Translations under genes and position numbers: made by a program
The notes under the pieces: generated by a model
Seen by the model: only the letters and a program-made list of their open reading frames with translations
Database searches by the model: none
Told to the model about the DNA's origin: nothing
DNA from: an uncultured Marvinbryantia sp.
Lineage (GTDB): Bacteria > Bacillota > Clostridia > Lachnospirales > Lachnospiraceae
Length of the DNA stretch: 64,000 bases
Reading direction: 5' to 3'
NCBI GenBank assembly: GCA_937915375.1
Contig: CALDMO010000016.1
Location: 1 to 64,000 of the forward strand
In this document: one piece after another, positions 43,568 through 52,978 of the stretch
Layout: the number at the start of each line of letters is the position of its first letter
Numbering within the stretch: position 1 is the first letter of the stretch

Positions 43568-45277
43568 ATGAAAAAGAAAAAAATGTTTTGGGGAATCCGA
43601 ACAAAGTTGAGCGTTTGTTTCATTACATTACTATTTGTTTCAATGATTTGCCTTGATATAGCAGTTTTTCAAATTTATAAAAGAGACATAGAAGGCAAAG
43701 AAATGGCTTCTATGACAGACGGAAGTGAGATTCTTGCAGAAAATATCAAAAATTTGATTTCAGGAATAGAAGAGAATGTTATGAATGAAATTAAACGTTG
43801 CAATGTTTTTGGATATCTGTCAGGAGCATATGAAAAGTCAGAAGCGAGTATTAATCGAAAGCTGAATGGATTTGGAACGTTAATGCATTTTCGAGGATTG
43901 GAATGTAAAAGTATAGTGATATCTGATTGTGAAGGAAATCGTTTTTTTTGTGATTTTCAGAGTAATGGTATTACATTTGATGAATTCAAACAAAAAAGTG
44001 TGTATCACGTGATCGAACAATTAGGAGATACTGTATTTATGACGAGGGGAAGCACCATATGGAGAAGATATCCTGATTTCCCAAAAGAGATAAATATTAT
44101 TAAATCATATATTGATCCTTCTACATTAAAATACTGTGGAAGTGTCTGCTTAAACATCGACAGGTGCGATTTTCAAAAATTACTTGGAACATATAATTTT
44201 GAGATTATAATTTATGATGAACAGGAAAATGTTTTATATAGCAGTGTTAAACTGCAGAGCGGATGGGAAGAGTCTGGAAAATATTTACATACAAATACGG
44301 TAATTGACAGACGAAGTGGAATGTGGAAATTAACTGGTTTGATTTCAAAAAAAGTAGCATTTCGGGAATTATCTAAATTAATGTATATGTTGATATTTAT
44401 AGAGATATTAGTGGGAATGGTAATTGTGTTCATTGTATACAAGATGTCAGAGGGATTTTTATGGAATATTATGGCTCTTACAGATAATTTCAGAAGGATT
44501 AATTTATCAGAAAAAGTGAAAAAGATAGAGCCACATTCCCATGATGAAACTACATTTCTGTGCGAGCAATTTGAATCAATGTATCAGCAGATGCAACAGA
44601 ATGCAGAGCAGATGGTTGCTACAAATACACTTCTTGCAAAAGCGGAATATAGTGCATTGCTTGCGCAAATGAATCCGCATTTTCTGTATAATTCATTGGA
44701 ATCCATTAGTGCAATGGCAAAACTTGAAAAACAAGACCGAATTGTTAAGGTGTTGCAAAAACTTAGTTATCTGCTCAGAGCGTCTTTGAGTGATAGCAGA
44801 CAAGAGATAACTCTTGAGAAAGAAATAGAGTATATCTCTTGTTATTTGGAAATGCAGAGGATGATTACTGGGGAAAGAATTATCTGGGATATTTTTGTAG
44901 AAGAAAAGCTACGTAAATGCTTGGTTCCAAAGTTGATTTTACAGCCGATTGTGGAAAACTCGTTTGTTCATGGACTGGATGATATGTTGGATGAAGCGAT
45001 TATTATTATTACAGCAGACTTGAAAGAAAATAAACTGATAATAACCGTTAGTGATAATGGAAAAGGGATGGAGCAGTCTGCTGTAAAGAAACTTCTTTCA
45101 GGAGAAAAAGCGGAACAATATCAGAAAGAACACGTGCATTTGGGGGTGAGAAGTGTGCTAAAAAGAATTCAAATACTATATGGAGAAGAATATGGTATAA
45201 CGATGGAAAGCGAACCCTATAGAGGAATGATAGTACGGTTATTTTTACCGGATAAGAGAAGTGAGGGAAAAGAATGA
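43568..45277 (+). CDS. YesM-type sensor histidine kinase
   Basis: A 569-residue membrane sensor. Membrane helix 1 is at about 10-36 and helix 2 at about 271-292, with a 235-residue outer sensor domain between. A HAMP-like linker follows. The His_kinase domain has the phospho-acceptor His371 in NPHFLYNSLESI, and the ATPase domain has QPIVENSFVHG and DNGKGM. YesM/LytS-type kinases commonly sense carbohydrates. The response regulator gene overlaps its stop by four bases. Confidence 0.9.
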   Translation: MKKKKMFWGIRTKLSVCFITLLFVSMICLDIAVFQIYKRDIEGKEMASMTDGSEILAENIKNLISGIEENVMNEIKRCNVFGYLSGAYEKSEASINRKLNGFGTLMHFRGLECKSIVISDCEGNRFFCDFQSNGITFDEFKQKSVYHVIEQLGDTVFMTRGSTIWRRYPDFPKEINIIKSYIDPSTLKYCGSVCLNIDRCDFQKLLGTYNFEIIIYDEQENVLYSSVKLQSGWEESGKYLHTNTVIDRRSGMWKLTGLISKKVAFRELSKLMYMLIFIEILVGMVIVFIVYKMSEGFLWNIMALTDNFRRINLSEKVKKIEPHSHDETTFLCEQFESMYQQMQQNAEQMVATNTLLAKAEYSALLAQMNPHFLYNSLESISAMAKLEKQDRIVKVLQKLSYLLRASLSDSRQEITLEKEIEYISCYLEMQRMITGERIIWDIFVEEKLRKCLVPKLILQPIVENSFVHGLDDMLDEAIIIITADLKENKLIITVSDNGKGMEQSAVKKLLSGEKAEQYQKEHVHLGVRSVLKRIQILYGEEYGITMESEPYRGMIVRLFLPDKRSEGKE

Positions 45278-46806
45278 AAACGGTATTGGTAGCAGATGAT
45301 AATTTGTTTACATTGCAATCTATGCGTAGTACTGTTCCTTGGAGAGAGTGGGGATTTGAGGTGATTGCCTGGTCAGAAAACGGAGTAGATGCATGGAAAA
45401 AAATAGAAAAATATCAGCCGGATATTGCTATTTTGGATATACATATGCCGGGATTCAGTGGACTTGATCTGGCGGCCAAAGTTCAAACGCTACAGAAAAA
45501 ACCATTAATTATTTTTTTATCTGCGTATGACAAATTTTCGTATGCCAAAAAAGGACTTCGGTTAGGGGTATTTGATTACCTATTAAAACCTTTAGATAAT
45601 GAAGAGTTAAAAATGATTCTTGATAAAGCAGCAAAACGTATTACGCAGGATTCAATGGTAAATAAAGAACTTTGGCAGAAGAACTGGTGTGAAAAATTGT
45701 TTATGGAAAGTGTAGAGGGAAGTACTCAATCTACATTGTTGTTAGAGGAAAGGTTGCATTTACATTGGAATCCTTGTGGTTATGCATTGCTTCTAATTCA
45801 AAATCTTAAGAAAAATCAGCAGGAAATAGAGAAACGTGTAGAGCTAGATGTCATTTTTCAAAAAGAGCAGATAAAGTATTTATGCACGGAAAGAAGAAGT
45901 GGAACGTTGGTGTTGCTGATTTTTCAAAAAGTACGGCTGATAAAGGATTATAATTTAAAAGCAATATATCTTGCGAATGAAATTATAAACTATGGAAAAG
46001 ATGACAATTTATACCTAGCTATTGGAATAAGTAATTATGAGGAGACACTGAATGCTCTTGATAAAATGTATGATGAGGCTAAATTTGCTTTAGAAAGTAG
46101 ATTTTTTCTGGAAAATAAATCCGTAATTCATTATCAGAGTGTTATGAGTAAAAGCGTCAGAAATGAGTATATTTTAAGCAAAAAATTACAGAAACTATAT
46201 TTGACTTTGGAGCGTACTCCGAAAGAATTTAGAAAGTATCTGAATGAATTCGTTGAGATATTTGAAAAAGACATTCATTATCCTGCAGATTATGTTCGAG
46301 ATATTTTCTCACAGATTGCTTTTCATATTTCGTGTGCATTAAACATGAATAACACAGGAAATACATATATAAAATCGATAGATACGATACAAGACGAGGT
46401 AAAAAGTATTATTGGAATGCAAGAGTTGGGCAGATGGATTCAAGAATATGCAGATTATTTTGTTGTATATATGGAAGAAACTTCTGTTCCGTTATCTGCA
46501 CAGACAAGAAATATATTAGAATATTTGAATACATTTTATATGGAACATATTACGTTAAAAGATGCAGCTGAAAAGGTAGGTGTTTCAGAAAGTCATTTGT
46601 GTAGAGTATTGAAAAACGAAATGGGCGAGACATTTATTAATATTTTAAATAAAATAAGAATTCAGCACGCGATTAGTTTGATGGAAAAAGAAAATGATAA
46701 GGTATATGAAATTGCTGAAAAAGTTGGTTTTAGTAACTATGCTTATTTTTATCAGGTTTTTAAAAAAATTACTGGTTGTTCACCTAAAGAATATCTGCAA
46801 AGATAA
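45274..46806 (+). CDS. YesN-type response regulator with AraC DNA-binding domain
   Basis: A 510-residue regulator. The N-terminal receiver has Asp55 in ILDIHMPG, with the acidic pair Asp8/Asp9. A long middle region (about 130-400) is poorly conserved. The C-terminal AraC domain has two helix-turn-helix units (LKDAAEKVGVSESHLCRVLKN and VYEIAEKVGFSNYAYFYQVFKK) and ends SPKEYLQ. It should activate the adjacent binding-protein/permease genes once phosphorylated by the upstream kinase. Confidence 0.9.
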   Translation: MKTVLVADDNLFTLQSMRSTVPWREWGFEVIAWSENGVDAWKKIEKYQPDIAILDIHMPGFSGLDLAAKVQTLQKKPLIIFLSAYDKFSYAKKGLRLGVFDYLLKPLDNEELKMILDKAAKRITQDSMVNKELWQKNWCEKLFMESVEGSTQSTLLLEERLHLHWNPCGYALLLIQNLKKNQQEIEKRVELDVIFQKEQIKYLCTERRSGTLVLLIFQKVRLIKDYNLKAIYLANEIINYGKDDNLYLAIGISNYEETLNALDKMYDEAKFALESRFFLENKSVIHYQSVMSKSVRNEYILSKKLQKLYLTLERTPKEFRKYLNEFVEIFEKDIHYPADYVRDIFSQIAFHISCALNMNNTGNTYIKSIDTIQDEVKSIIGMQELGRWIQEYADYFVVYMEETSVPLSAQTRNILEYLNTFYMEHITLKDAAEKVGVSESHLCRVLKNEMGETFINILNKIRIQHAISLMEKENDKVYEIAEKVGFSNYAYFYQVFKKITGCSPKEYLQR

Positions 46807-46887
46807 TATTTCAAATAAAAAATCAAAATATTATATAATATTGTCTGATAAAATGATAATAAAATGAATTTTTTTCTTACAGTGTTT

Positions 46888-46913
46888 CCTATATAATAAT
46901 TATATCATATAGG
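46888..46913 (+). promoter_or_regulatory. Inverted repeat in the binding-protein promoter region
   Basis: CCTATAT (46888-46894) and ATATAGG (46907-46913) form a 7-bp inverted repeat around an AT-rich centre, ending seven bases before the gene's SD region. It is a candidate regulator site; the exact -10/-35 could not be fixed. Confidence 0.35.
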
Positions 46914-46927
46914 AAGGGAGAAATACT

Positions 46928-48196
46928 ATGAAACGTAAAATCATAAGTTTATTACTTTGCGGAGTCTTAACGGCTGGGGTGATGTCTGTACCATGCACGG
47001 CAGAAGGGGAAACATCAGATTTATCTGGAGAACTGACACTTTTACATTATCTGACAGAGGATGCAAAACTTCAAGCACTGGATGATTTGATTACTGGATT
47101 TGAAAATGAGTATCCAGAGATATCTGTAAGTACAGAAGCGGTAAGTATGGATAATTATTTGGATGTAATAAAACTCAGATTATCTACTGGGGATGCTCCC
47201 GATATCATGTTTGGTGGACCATCTACTTATCCGGAATTGGTTGATGCAGGATATATTATGGATTTGACAGATAAAGAATATATTCAAAGAATTTCGGAAG
47301 GTTCTTTATCTTTGATGAAGCTTGATGATAAAGTATATGGGGTACCGCTTGATCAGATGGCAAACGTTGTATTTTATAATAAAGATATTTTTGAAGAATT
47401 GAATTTGAGTGTTCCTACGACGTATACAGAATTTATTGATACATGCAAAGCATTAAAAGAAGCTGGATATGCAGCGTGTGCGGCGGGATATCAGGATCAG
47501 ATTTCTCTTGGAGCAAATTATTTTACTATTTTTTATGGAACACCATATTTAGCATGCGAGCAGTATACAGATGAAACACAGAATCAGGGAAAGAGCTGGC
47601 ATGAATATCCGACAATGGAACAAGCTTTAACGCAGTTTCGTGAAATTATTGGTTATCAGAATGAAGATTGCAAAACCATTACAACAGACCGAGCAGAACA
47701 GATTTTTGCAAATGGAGAATCAGGTATGATAATCATTGGTACATGGGGATTAGGAGCAATTATGAATTATAATCCTGAATTAAATTGTGGTGGATTTATT
47801 TATCCATCGGAAGAAAACGCAGAGGATAATGCGCTTCCTTTAAATACAGATGATACTTGGATGATTATGAAAGATTCCCCAAATGTTGAAGCTGCTGAAG
47901 CCTTTTTTGAGTATATGACAAGACCGGAAGTAAATGCAAAGTGGATTGGAACGGTAGGACAATTGAGCGCTCTGGATGGGGTAGAAGCTGATACATTGCC
48001 GCAGGGAGCAGCTGATATAGCCAAACTTATTAATGATGGATGTAAAGTTTCTATGTGGACGCAATACGGTGCACCAAGCGGTCAGTATAGCACGGCATAT
48101 TATAATTGTCTTCAGGATTATGCCCTCTCGGATACTATGACAGTAGATGAGTGGTGTGATAATATGGATAGAGAGTATGCAGCTGCAAGCAAGTAA
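46928..48196 (+). CDS. Family-1 carbohydrate-binding protein of an ABC importer
   Basis: A 422-residue SBP_bac_1 protein capturing an oligosaccharide for the permeases downstream. The signal peptide is MKRKIISLLLCGVLTAGVMS. Cysteines at 11 and 23 are preceded by Leu and Pro, so no lipobox is formed; cleavage near CTA-EGE is likely. STGDAPDIMFGG and the late MTRPEVNAKWIG segments are typical of the family. GGAAGGGAG precedes the ATG. No ATPase gene is present in the cassette; such importers often share MsmK-type ATPases encoded elsewhere. Confidence 0.9.
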   Translation: MKRKIISLLLCGVLTAGVMSVPCTAEGETSDLSGELTLLHYLTEDAKLQALDDLITGFENEYPEISVSTEAVSMDNYLDVIKLRLSTGDAPDIMFGGPSTYPELVDAGYIMDLTDKEYIQRISEGSLSLMKLDDKVYGVPLDQMANVVFYNKDIFEELNLSVPTTYTEFIDTCKALKEAGYAACAAGYQDQISLGANYFTIFYGTPYLACEQYTDETQNQGKSWHEYPTMEQALTQFREIIGYQNEDCKTITTDRAEQIFANGESGMIIIGTWGLGAIMNYNPELNCGGFIYPSEENAEDNALPLNTDDTWMIMKDSPNVEAAEAFFEYMTRPEVNAKWIGTVGQLSALDGVEADTLPQGAADIAKLINDGCKVSMWTQYGAPSGQYSTAYYNCLQDYALSDTMTVDEWCDNMDREYAAASK

Positions 48197-48210
48197 AATG
48201 ATTTATGTGA

Positions 48211-48236
48211 GGGCATCTTATGAGATGCCCTTTTTT
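48211..48236 (+). terminator. Intra-operon terminator/attenuator after the binding protein
   Basis: Perfect 8-bp stem GGGCATCT / AGATGCCC with a TATG loop and six Ts, placed between binding-protein and permease genes, as at 5151-5178. Confidence 0.75.
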
Positions 48237-48298
48237 GTAAAACAGCAGAAGGAAATAGACTGGAATTATTTAAATCATAAATTAGGAAAGGATTGTAT

Positions 48299-49156
48299 AT
48301 GAAAAAAAGGATAAATTGGAAAAAAGAATTGGTAGATTTTAGCTTTCTTGTTCCAGCACTGGCACTGTTCTTGTTTATTATTATTATACCATTGATGAAA
48401 GGTATCAGATATACATTTACAGATTGGGATGGATTAATGCCCCAATTTACTTATGTCGGATTGAAAAATTACAATACGGTATTTCATGATAAAGATTTGA
48501 TTCAGCCGATATGTAACACAATTTTTTTTACATTAGTTACAGTAGTTGTGATTAATGTATTAGGGTTGGGGATTGCATTGGCTGTAAACAAAGAATTCAA
48601 GGGAGTAAATATTATAAAAAGTATTATATTTATTCCGCTGGTTGTCAGTCTTGTTTTGGTATCGCAGATGTGGATGTACGTATACAGTGATTTTTTTTCT
48701 ATGCTGAAATGGAAAAGTCCTTTGATTAATAAAAATACGGCAATGTTAGGCTTATGTATAATGAGTATTTGGCGTGAAAGTGGCCTAGCGATGATGATCT
48801 ATCTGGCTGGTTTAAAAAATATACCGGCAGAAATTAATGAAGCGGCAATTATTGATGGAGCGAATTTTTGGCAACGTTTTAAAAATGTGACTATACCGTT
48901 TCTTGCTCCTGCTTTTACGTATTGTATTCCACTGTGGATGGCAGCGGGATTGCGTATGTATGATTACTCTTTTGTCGCAACTTCCGGTGGACCTCAGCAT
49001 GCTACGGAAACAATGGCATACTATATTTATAGCTATTTATTCCCTTATAATAAAGTTGGATATGGACAAACGGTAGCAGTAATTTACCTGGTTGTGTGTA
49101 TTATACTTTCTAATATAGTAACCAGAACTTTAAGAAAGAGGGAATTTGAACAATGA
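48299..49156 (+). CDS. Carbohydrate ABC permease, MalF/MsmF/UgpA type
   Basis: A 285-residue sugar permease with six hydrophobic segments. The EAA loop INEAAIIDGANFWQRFKNVTIP would contact the ATPase. PLMKGIRYTFTDWDG near the N-terminus is typical. The ATG at 48299 follows AGGAAAGGA; a TTG at 48293 is also in frame. It overlaps the next permease by four bases. Confidence 0.9.
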   Translation: MKKRINWKKELVDFSFLVPALALFLFIIIIPLMKGIRYTFTDWDGLMPQFTYVGLKNYNTVFHDKDLIQPICNTIFFTLVTVVVINVLGLGIALAVNKEFKGVNIIKSIIFIPLVVSLVLVSQMWMYVYSDFFSMLKWKSPLINKNTAMLGLCIMSIWRESGLAMMIYLAGLKNIPAEINEAAIIDGANFWQRFKNVTIPFLAPAFTYCIPLWMAAGLRMYDYSFVATSGGPQHATETMAYYIYSYLFPYNKVGYGQTVAVIYLVVCIILSNIVTRTLRKREFEQ

Positions 49157-49989
49157 TAAAAACATCAAAAAACAAAATATTAAATATAATACGAATTTTG
49201 CTATTGTCCATTCTGGCATTAATATGCTTAGCACCATTTTATGTTGCGGTTTGTTACGCATTTAAATCAAAAGTAGATTTTGCAAAAACCAAATTAGCAT
49301 TTCCAACACAAATATATCTTGGAAATTTTATAGATGCTATTCATGTGAGAAATTTTTTTGATTCTGTCCGTAATAGTGCAATTGTAGCGATTATTATGGT
49401 GATTTTAATTATTGTTTTTTGTTCTTCCGGAGCCTATATCATTGCAAGAAAGAAAAATAAATTATATAATATTATTTTTTATATATTTCAGTTAATTATA
49501 TTAATCCCATTTCAAACGATTATGTTTCCGCTTTATAAGCAACTTAGCACGATTGGAGCATTAAATACATTGTGGGGATTGTGTCTTGCACAGGCGGGAG
49601 TAAATGTGGGATATTATATATTCTTGTATACAGGATTTATAAAAAATGTACCGGTTTCGTTGGAAGAAGCAGCATTGATTGATGGATGTAATCGCTACAA
49701 GACATTTATTTATGTGGTTTTTCCACTGTTAAAACCGATTACAATGACATGTATTGTGCTATCATTTCTAGCTTCTTGGAATGATTTTATTATATCAATG
49801 ATTATATGTCAGAAATTAGATCGGCGTACACTTCCATTGATGCAATTTTATTTTTTTGGAGAGTATTCCGCAAATGTAAGCGTGGCCTTTGCGGCGTCTT
49901 TGTTGGTAATGATACCAGCAGTAATTATATATTTTTGCGCACAAAAATATATCGTAGCAGGGATGACGGCGGGTGCAGTGAAATCATAA
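49153..49989 (+). CDS. Carbohydrate ABC permease, MalG/MsmG/UgpE type
   Basis: A 278-residue second sugar permease, six hydrophobic segments, with the EAA loop LEEAALIDGCNRYKTFIYVVFP and the MalG-type ending VAGMTAGAVKS. It is coupled to the preceding permease by an ATGA overlap. Together with the 46928 binding protein it makes a complete importer apart from the ATPase. Confidence 0.92.
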   Translation: MIKTSKNKILNIIRILLLSILALICLAPFYVAVCYAFKSKVDFAKTKLAFPTQIYLGNFIDAIHVRNFFDSVRNSAIVAIIMVILIIVFCSSGAYIIARKKNKLYNIIFYIFQLIILIPFQTIMFPLYKQLSTIGALNTLWGLCLAQAGVNVGYYIFLYTGFIKNVPVSLEEAALIDGCNRYKTFIYVVFPLLKPITMTCIVLSFLASWNDFIISMIICQKLDRRTLPLMQFYFFGEYSANVSVAFAASLLVMIPAVIIYFCAQKYIVAGMTAGAVKS

Positions 49990-50034
49990 AAAATTTACAA
50001 ATTTTATTTATGCAGAGAGGATGTGGAAAGAAGA

Positions 50035-51135
50035 ATGAAAAGAAGATGGACAGAAGAAGAAATTTGGAATTGGTACAAAAATCAGCCGTGGATTACTGGC
50101 TTTAATTTTATTCCAAGTGGAGCTATGGATGGAAATTTATGGATGTTACAGGAATATGAACATGCAAAGGCATTTGATTCTGTGAAAAAAGAAATCGAAC
50201 TGGCAGCAAAATTGGGATTTAATAGTATTCGATTTTTTGTTCCATTCTATCTTTGGCAGGAGCAGCATGACAGTTTTATGAAAAATTTTACGGAATTCTT
50301 AGAACTGTTGGAATCCTATAATATGACAATGATGCCAGTATTGTTTAATGATTGCTGTGTTGCAAAAGCATTATATAAAAATCCGGTTTTAGGACCGCAG
50401 CCCGAACCGGTACCAGGATATTTTGGAGGAAAAAAGGAAACACCTTTTGATGATGAAACTCAGAATGGAGATACAATTGGTTATAATATCATTGATGAAC
50501 CGGAAATGGAGCCAATTATAGAGCGCTATGTTCGGGAAATGGCACGTGTTTTTGGGAAAGATAAACGTGTTTTAATATGGAATATATGGAATGAAGCGGG
50601 AAATTCACAAAGAATGGAAAAATCTGTTCCAATGATGAAGAAAGTTTTTGCATGGATGAGAGAAGAGGATGTGGCACAGCCGTTGACAGCAGATGTATGG
50701 GGAGCTGGAGCTGATCATCCTTATGGTTGGCTGAAGAGTCCTGATATTTATGCAGAAGTTGAAAAAGTGGCGATACAATTGTCGGATATTATTTCGTTTC
50801 ATTTCTACGGAGATTATTCACATGCAAAGATGTATATAAAGTGTTTAGAAAAGTATGGGAGGCCGCTCTTGAATACGGAATGGATGCATAGACCATATCG
50901 TAGTCTGATACAAACGCATTTACCTTTATGGAAAAAAGAAAAAATAGGAAGTTATTTTTTTGGATTTGTAAATGGAAAAGCACAGTTTAATTATGTATGG
51001 GAGTTTATTAAGAAACTGCCGGATATTGATACAAAGCTGTGGATGCATGACATTTTTCATTCAGATTTTACGCCATATGACGAAGAAGAAATTGAAGTAA
51101 TTATAGAGTGCAATAAAGATAAAAAAATATTTTAA
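50035..51135 (+). CDS. Glycoside hydrolase family 5-like enzyme
   Basis: A 366-residue (beta/alpha)8 glycosidase of the cellulase/GH5 clan. The acid/base is Glu187 in IWNIWNEAGN, at the end of strand 4, and the nucleophile is Glu282 in LLNTEWMHRP, at the end of strand 7. IISFHFYGD is the strand 6 block. No signal peptide, so it acts on imported oligosaccharides, probably of the mannan or glucan type; the exact substrate is not readable. GGAAAGAAGA precedes ATG 50035; an upstream GTG at 50023 is also in frame. Last gene of the cassette. Confidence 0.82.
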   Translation: MKRRWTEEEIWNWYKNQPWITGFNFIPSGAMDGNLWMLQEYEHAKAFDSVKKEIELAAKLGFNSIRFFVPFYLWQEQHDSFMKNFTEFLELLESYNMTMMPVLFNDCCVAKALYKNPVLGPQPEPVPGYFGGKKETPFDDETQNGDTIGYNIIDEPEMEPIIERYVREMARVFGKDKRVLIWNIWNEAGNSQRMEKSVPMMKKVFAWMREEDVAQPLTADVWGAGADHPYGWLKSPDIYAEVEKVAIQLSDIISFHFYGDYSHAKMYIKCLEKYGRPLLNTEWMHRPYRSLIQTHLPLWKKEKIGSYFFGFVNGKAQFNYVWEFIKKLPDIDTKLWMHDIFHSDFTPYDEEEIEVIIECNKDKKIF

Positions 51136-51233
51136 AAAGGTTGATGTAAGATAGACTTGTCAAATTTAGAAATTTATCTTATAGGAAGAAAAATTTTTTG
51201 TCAGAATCAGTCTTTAGGTAAGTGGACAGGCGC

Positions 51234-51346
51234 TTACACAATAGATAGAAATAGATTTTTGGGAAGAGGAGGCAACCTCTTCCCTTATTTTTGTCAATCA
51301 TAAATAAATATATATATATATATACTTGATTTGGTAAAAGTATGTT
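51234..51346 (+). repeat. Right copy of the terminator-containing direct repeat
   Basis: Aligns with 42512-42612 over TTACACAATAGA, the GGGAAGAGGA / CCTCTTCCC hairpin, CTTATTTT, ATAAATA and GGTAAAA. A TA microsatellite at about 51307-51323 is an extra feature of this copy. Confidence 0.6.
51261..51292 (+). terminator. Terminator after the carbohydrate cassette
   Basis: Perfect 9-bp stem GGGAAGAGG (51261-51269) / CCTCTTCCC (51276-51284) followed by TTATTTTTG. Confidence 0.8.
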
Positions 51347-51385
51347 ATTATGAAAACATGATTTTGACAACAGAAAGGATCAGCC

Positions 51386-52057
51386 ATGCAGAATATTTTA
51401 CTTGTCGAGGATGACCGAGTGATTGTAGAAAACCTTACAGAATTTCTAAAAGGGGAAGGTTTTTGGGTGACGGCAGTTTCCGGACAGACGGCGGCTCTGA
51501 AAGCGCTGGAAACGCAGATGTTTGAATTGGTGCTTTTGGATGTGACATTAGCGGAGGGAAATGGATACAGTGCCTGTACGGCAATGAAAGCGCAGTATGA
51601 TGTGCCGGTTATTTTTCTGACTGCGCTTGGAGATGAATTCAGCGTTGTTACAGGACTTGATATGGGAGCGGACGACTATATCAGCAAGCCGTTCCGTCCG
51701 CGCGAATTGGTGTCGCGTATGAAGTCCGTATTGCGCCGCAGTGGGAAAACACAGTCTGTAATCCGTATCGGCACATTGACGGTGGATACCGAAAAAGCAC
51801 TGGTGCGCAAAGGGCAGGAGGAACTACTCCTTTCGGCTCTGGAATACCGTCTCCTGTTGATCTTTCTGAATCACCGTGGAAAGGTGCTTACAAGAACGGC
51901 GCTTTTGGAAGAAATCTGGGATGTGTCAGGCGAATTTGTCAATGATAATACGCTGACGGTTTATATCAAGCGTCTGCGGGAAAAAATAGAGACAGATCCG
52001 GCAAATCCACAGCTTTTGCTGACGGTGCGCGGAATCGGTTATAAGCTGGGGGAATAA
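51386..52057 (+). CDS. OmpR/PhoB-family response regulator
   Basis: A 223-residue regulator. The receiver domain has acidic Glu8-Asp9-Asp10, the phospho-acceptor Asp52 in LLDVTLAEG and Lys in ISKPFRPREL. The winged helix-turn-helix domain includes LLSALEYRLLLIFLNHRGKVLTR and TVYIKRLREKIE, ending RGIGYKLGE. GAAAGGA precedes the ATG. The kinase gene follows after three bases. The GTCAT repeats at 52980-53006 are its likely target. Confidence 0.93.
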   Translation: MQNILLVEDDRVIVENLTEFLKGEGFWVTAVSGQTAALKALETQMFELVLLDVTLAEGNGYSACTAMKAQYDVPVIFLTALGDEFSVVTGLDMGADDYISKPFRPRELVSRMKSVLRRSGKTQSVIRIGTLTVDTEKALVRKGQEELLLSALEYRLLLIFLNHRGKVLTRTALLEEIWDVSGEFVNDNTLTVYIKRLREKIETDPANPQLLLTVRGIGYKLGE

Positions 52058-52060
52058 GAA

Positions 52061-52969
52061 ATGTGGATATTTTTTGCAGGGCTTGTTCTGGGAGCCATAC
52101 CGGCAGGTATTTTTTATTTGCAAAAGGAGAAGCTGCGCCGCCGGATACGCAGTTTGAATAGTGAGATCGATGAAATTCTGCATGGAAATACACGCCTGGA
52201 ATTGACAAAGTTTCAGGAAGGTGAGATTGCGATTCTGCGCGATGAGATTTATAAAATGACTGTGCGCCTTCGGGAGCAGGCAGAGTGTTTAAAAGAAGAT
52301 AAAAAAGAACTGGCAGATTCTCTGGCAGATATTTCCCATCAAATTCGTACGCCGCTCACATCGCTGAATTTGATGTGCGCGCGTCTTTCGGCGGAATTGC
52401 GGGGAACAGAGCAGAAGCAGCTTTTGCGCGAGATGCAGCGGATGCTTGCGCGGATTGAATGGCTGGTAACAACACTTTTGAAAATGTCAAAGCTTGAGGC
52501 TGGGACAATCGCATTTCATATAGAAGAAATATGCGTGCGCCAGCTGGTGGATCAGGCGTTGGAGCCATTTCAGATTGCGGCAGAGATCCGGGAGATTGAA
52601 ATTGTCAAAAACGGTGAGGATAGCAGTTTTTTGGGTGATTGGGCTTGGACGCTGGAGGCAGTGGGGAATGTTCTGAAAAATTGTTTGGAATATACGCCGG
52701 AGCGGGGAAAGGTTGAGATTTTTTGGGAAGAAAATCCACTGTATGTGCAGATTTCGATTAAGGATAATGGACCGGGGATTGCGAAAGAGGATCTGAAACA
52801 TCTTTTTGAGCGATTTTATCGCGGTCAGAATGCCGGAAAAGAAGGATTTGGAATCGGACTTTCACTGGCACAGATGATCGTTGCCCGCGAAAATGGTGTA
52901 ATTCGCGTTTCCAACTGTCCGGAAGGCGGCAGCTGTTTTACCATCCGATTCCATAAGGGAGTTGTATAG
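52061..52969 (+). CDS. Sensor histidine kinase (short, few outer residues)
   Basis: A 302-residue kinase. One N-terminal hydrophobic segment (about 2-20) is followed directly by a coiled linker, so there is almost no extracellular sensor. The phospho-acceptor is His93 in ISHQIRTPLTSL. The ATPase domain has GNVLKNCLEYTPE, DNGPGI and GFGIGLSLAQMIV. Kinases with such minimal sensors are often controlled by an adjacent ABC transporter, which fits the next two genes. Confidence 0.92.
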   Translation: MWIFFAGLVLGAIPAGIFYLQKEKLRRRIRSLNSEIDEILHGNTRLELTKFQEGEIAILRDEIYKMTVRLREQAECLKEDKKELADSLADISHQIRTPLTSLNLMCARLSAELRGTEQKQLLREMQRMLARIEWLVTTLLKMSKLEAGTIAFHIEEICVRQLVDQALEPFQIAAEIREIEIVKNGEDSSFLGDWAWTLEAVGNVLKNCLEYTPERGKVEIFWEENPLYVQISIKDNGPGIAKEDLKHLFERFYRGQNAGKEGFGIGLSLAQMIVARENGVIRVSNCPEGGSCFTIRFHKGVV

Positions 52970-52978
52970 TGACAGAAT

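Noticed and set aside
51305..51324. TA dinucleotide run
   Set aside because: A short microsatellite within the right repeat copy; no array structure and no sign of CRISPR or an origin.
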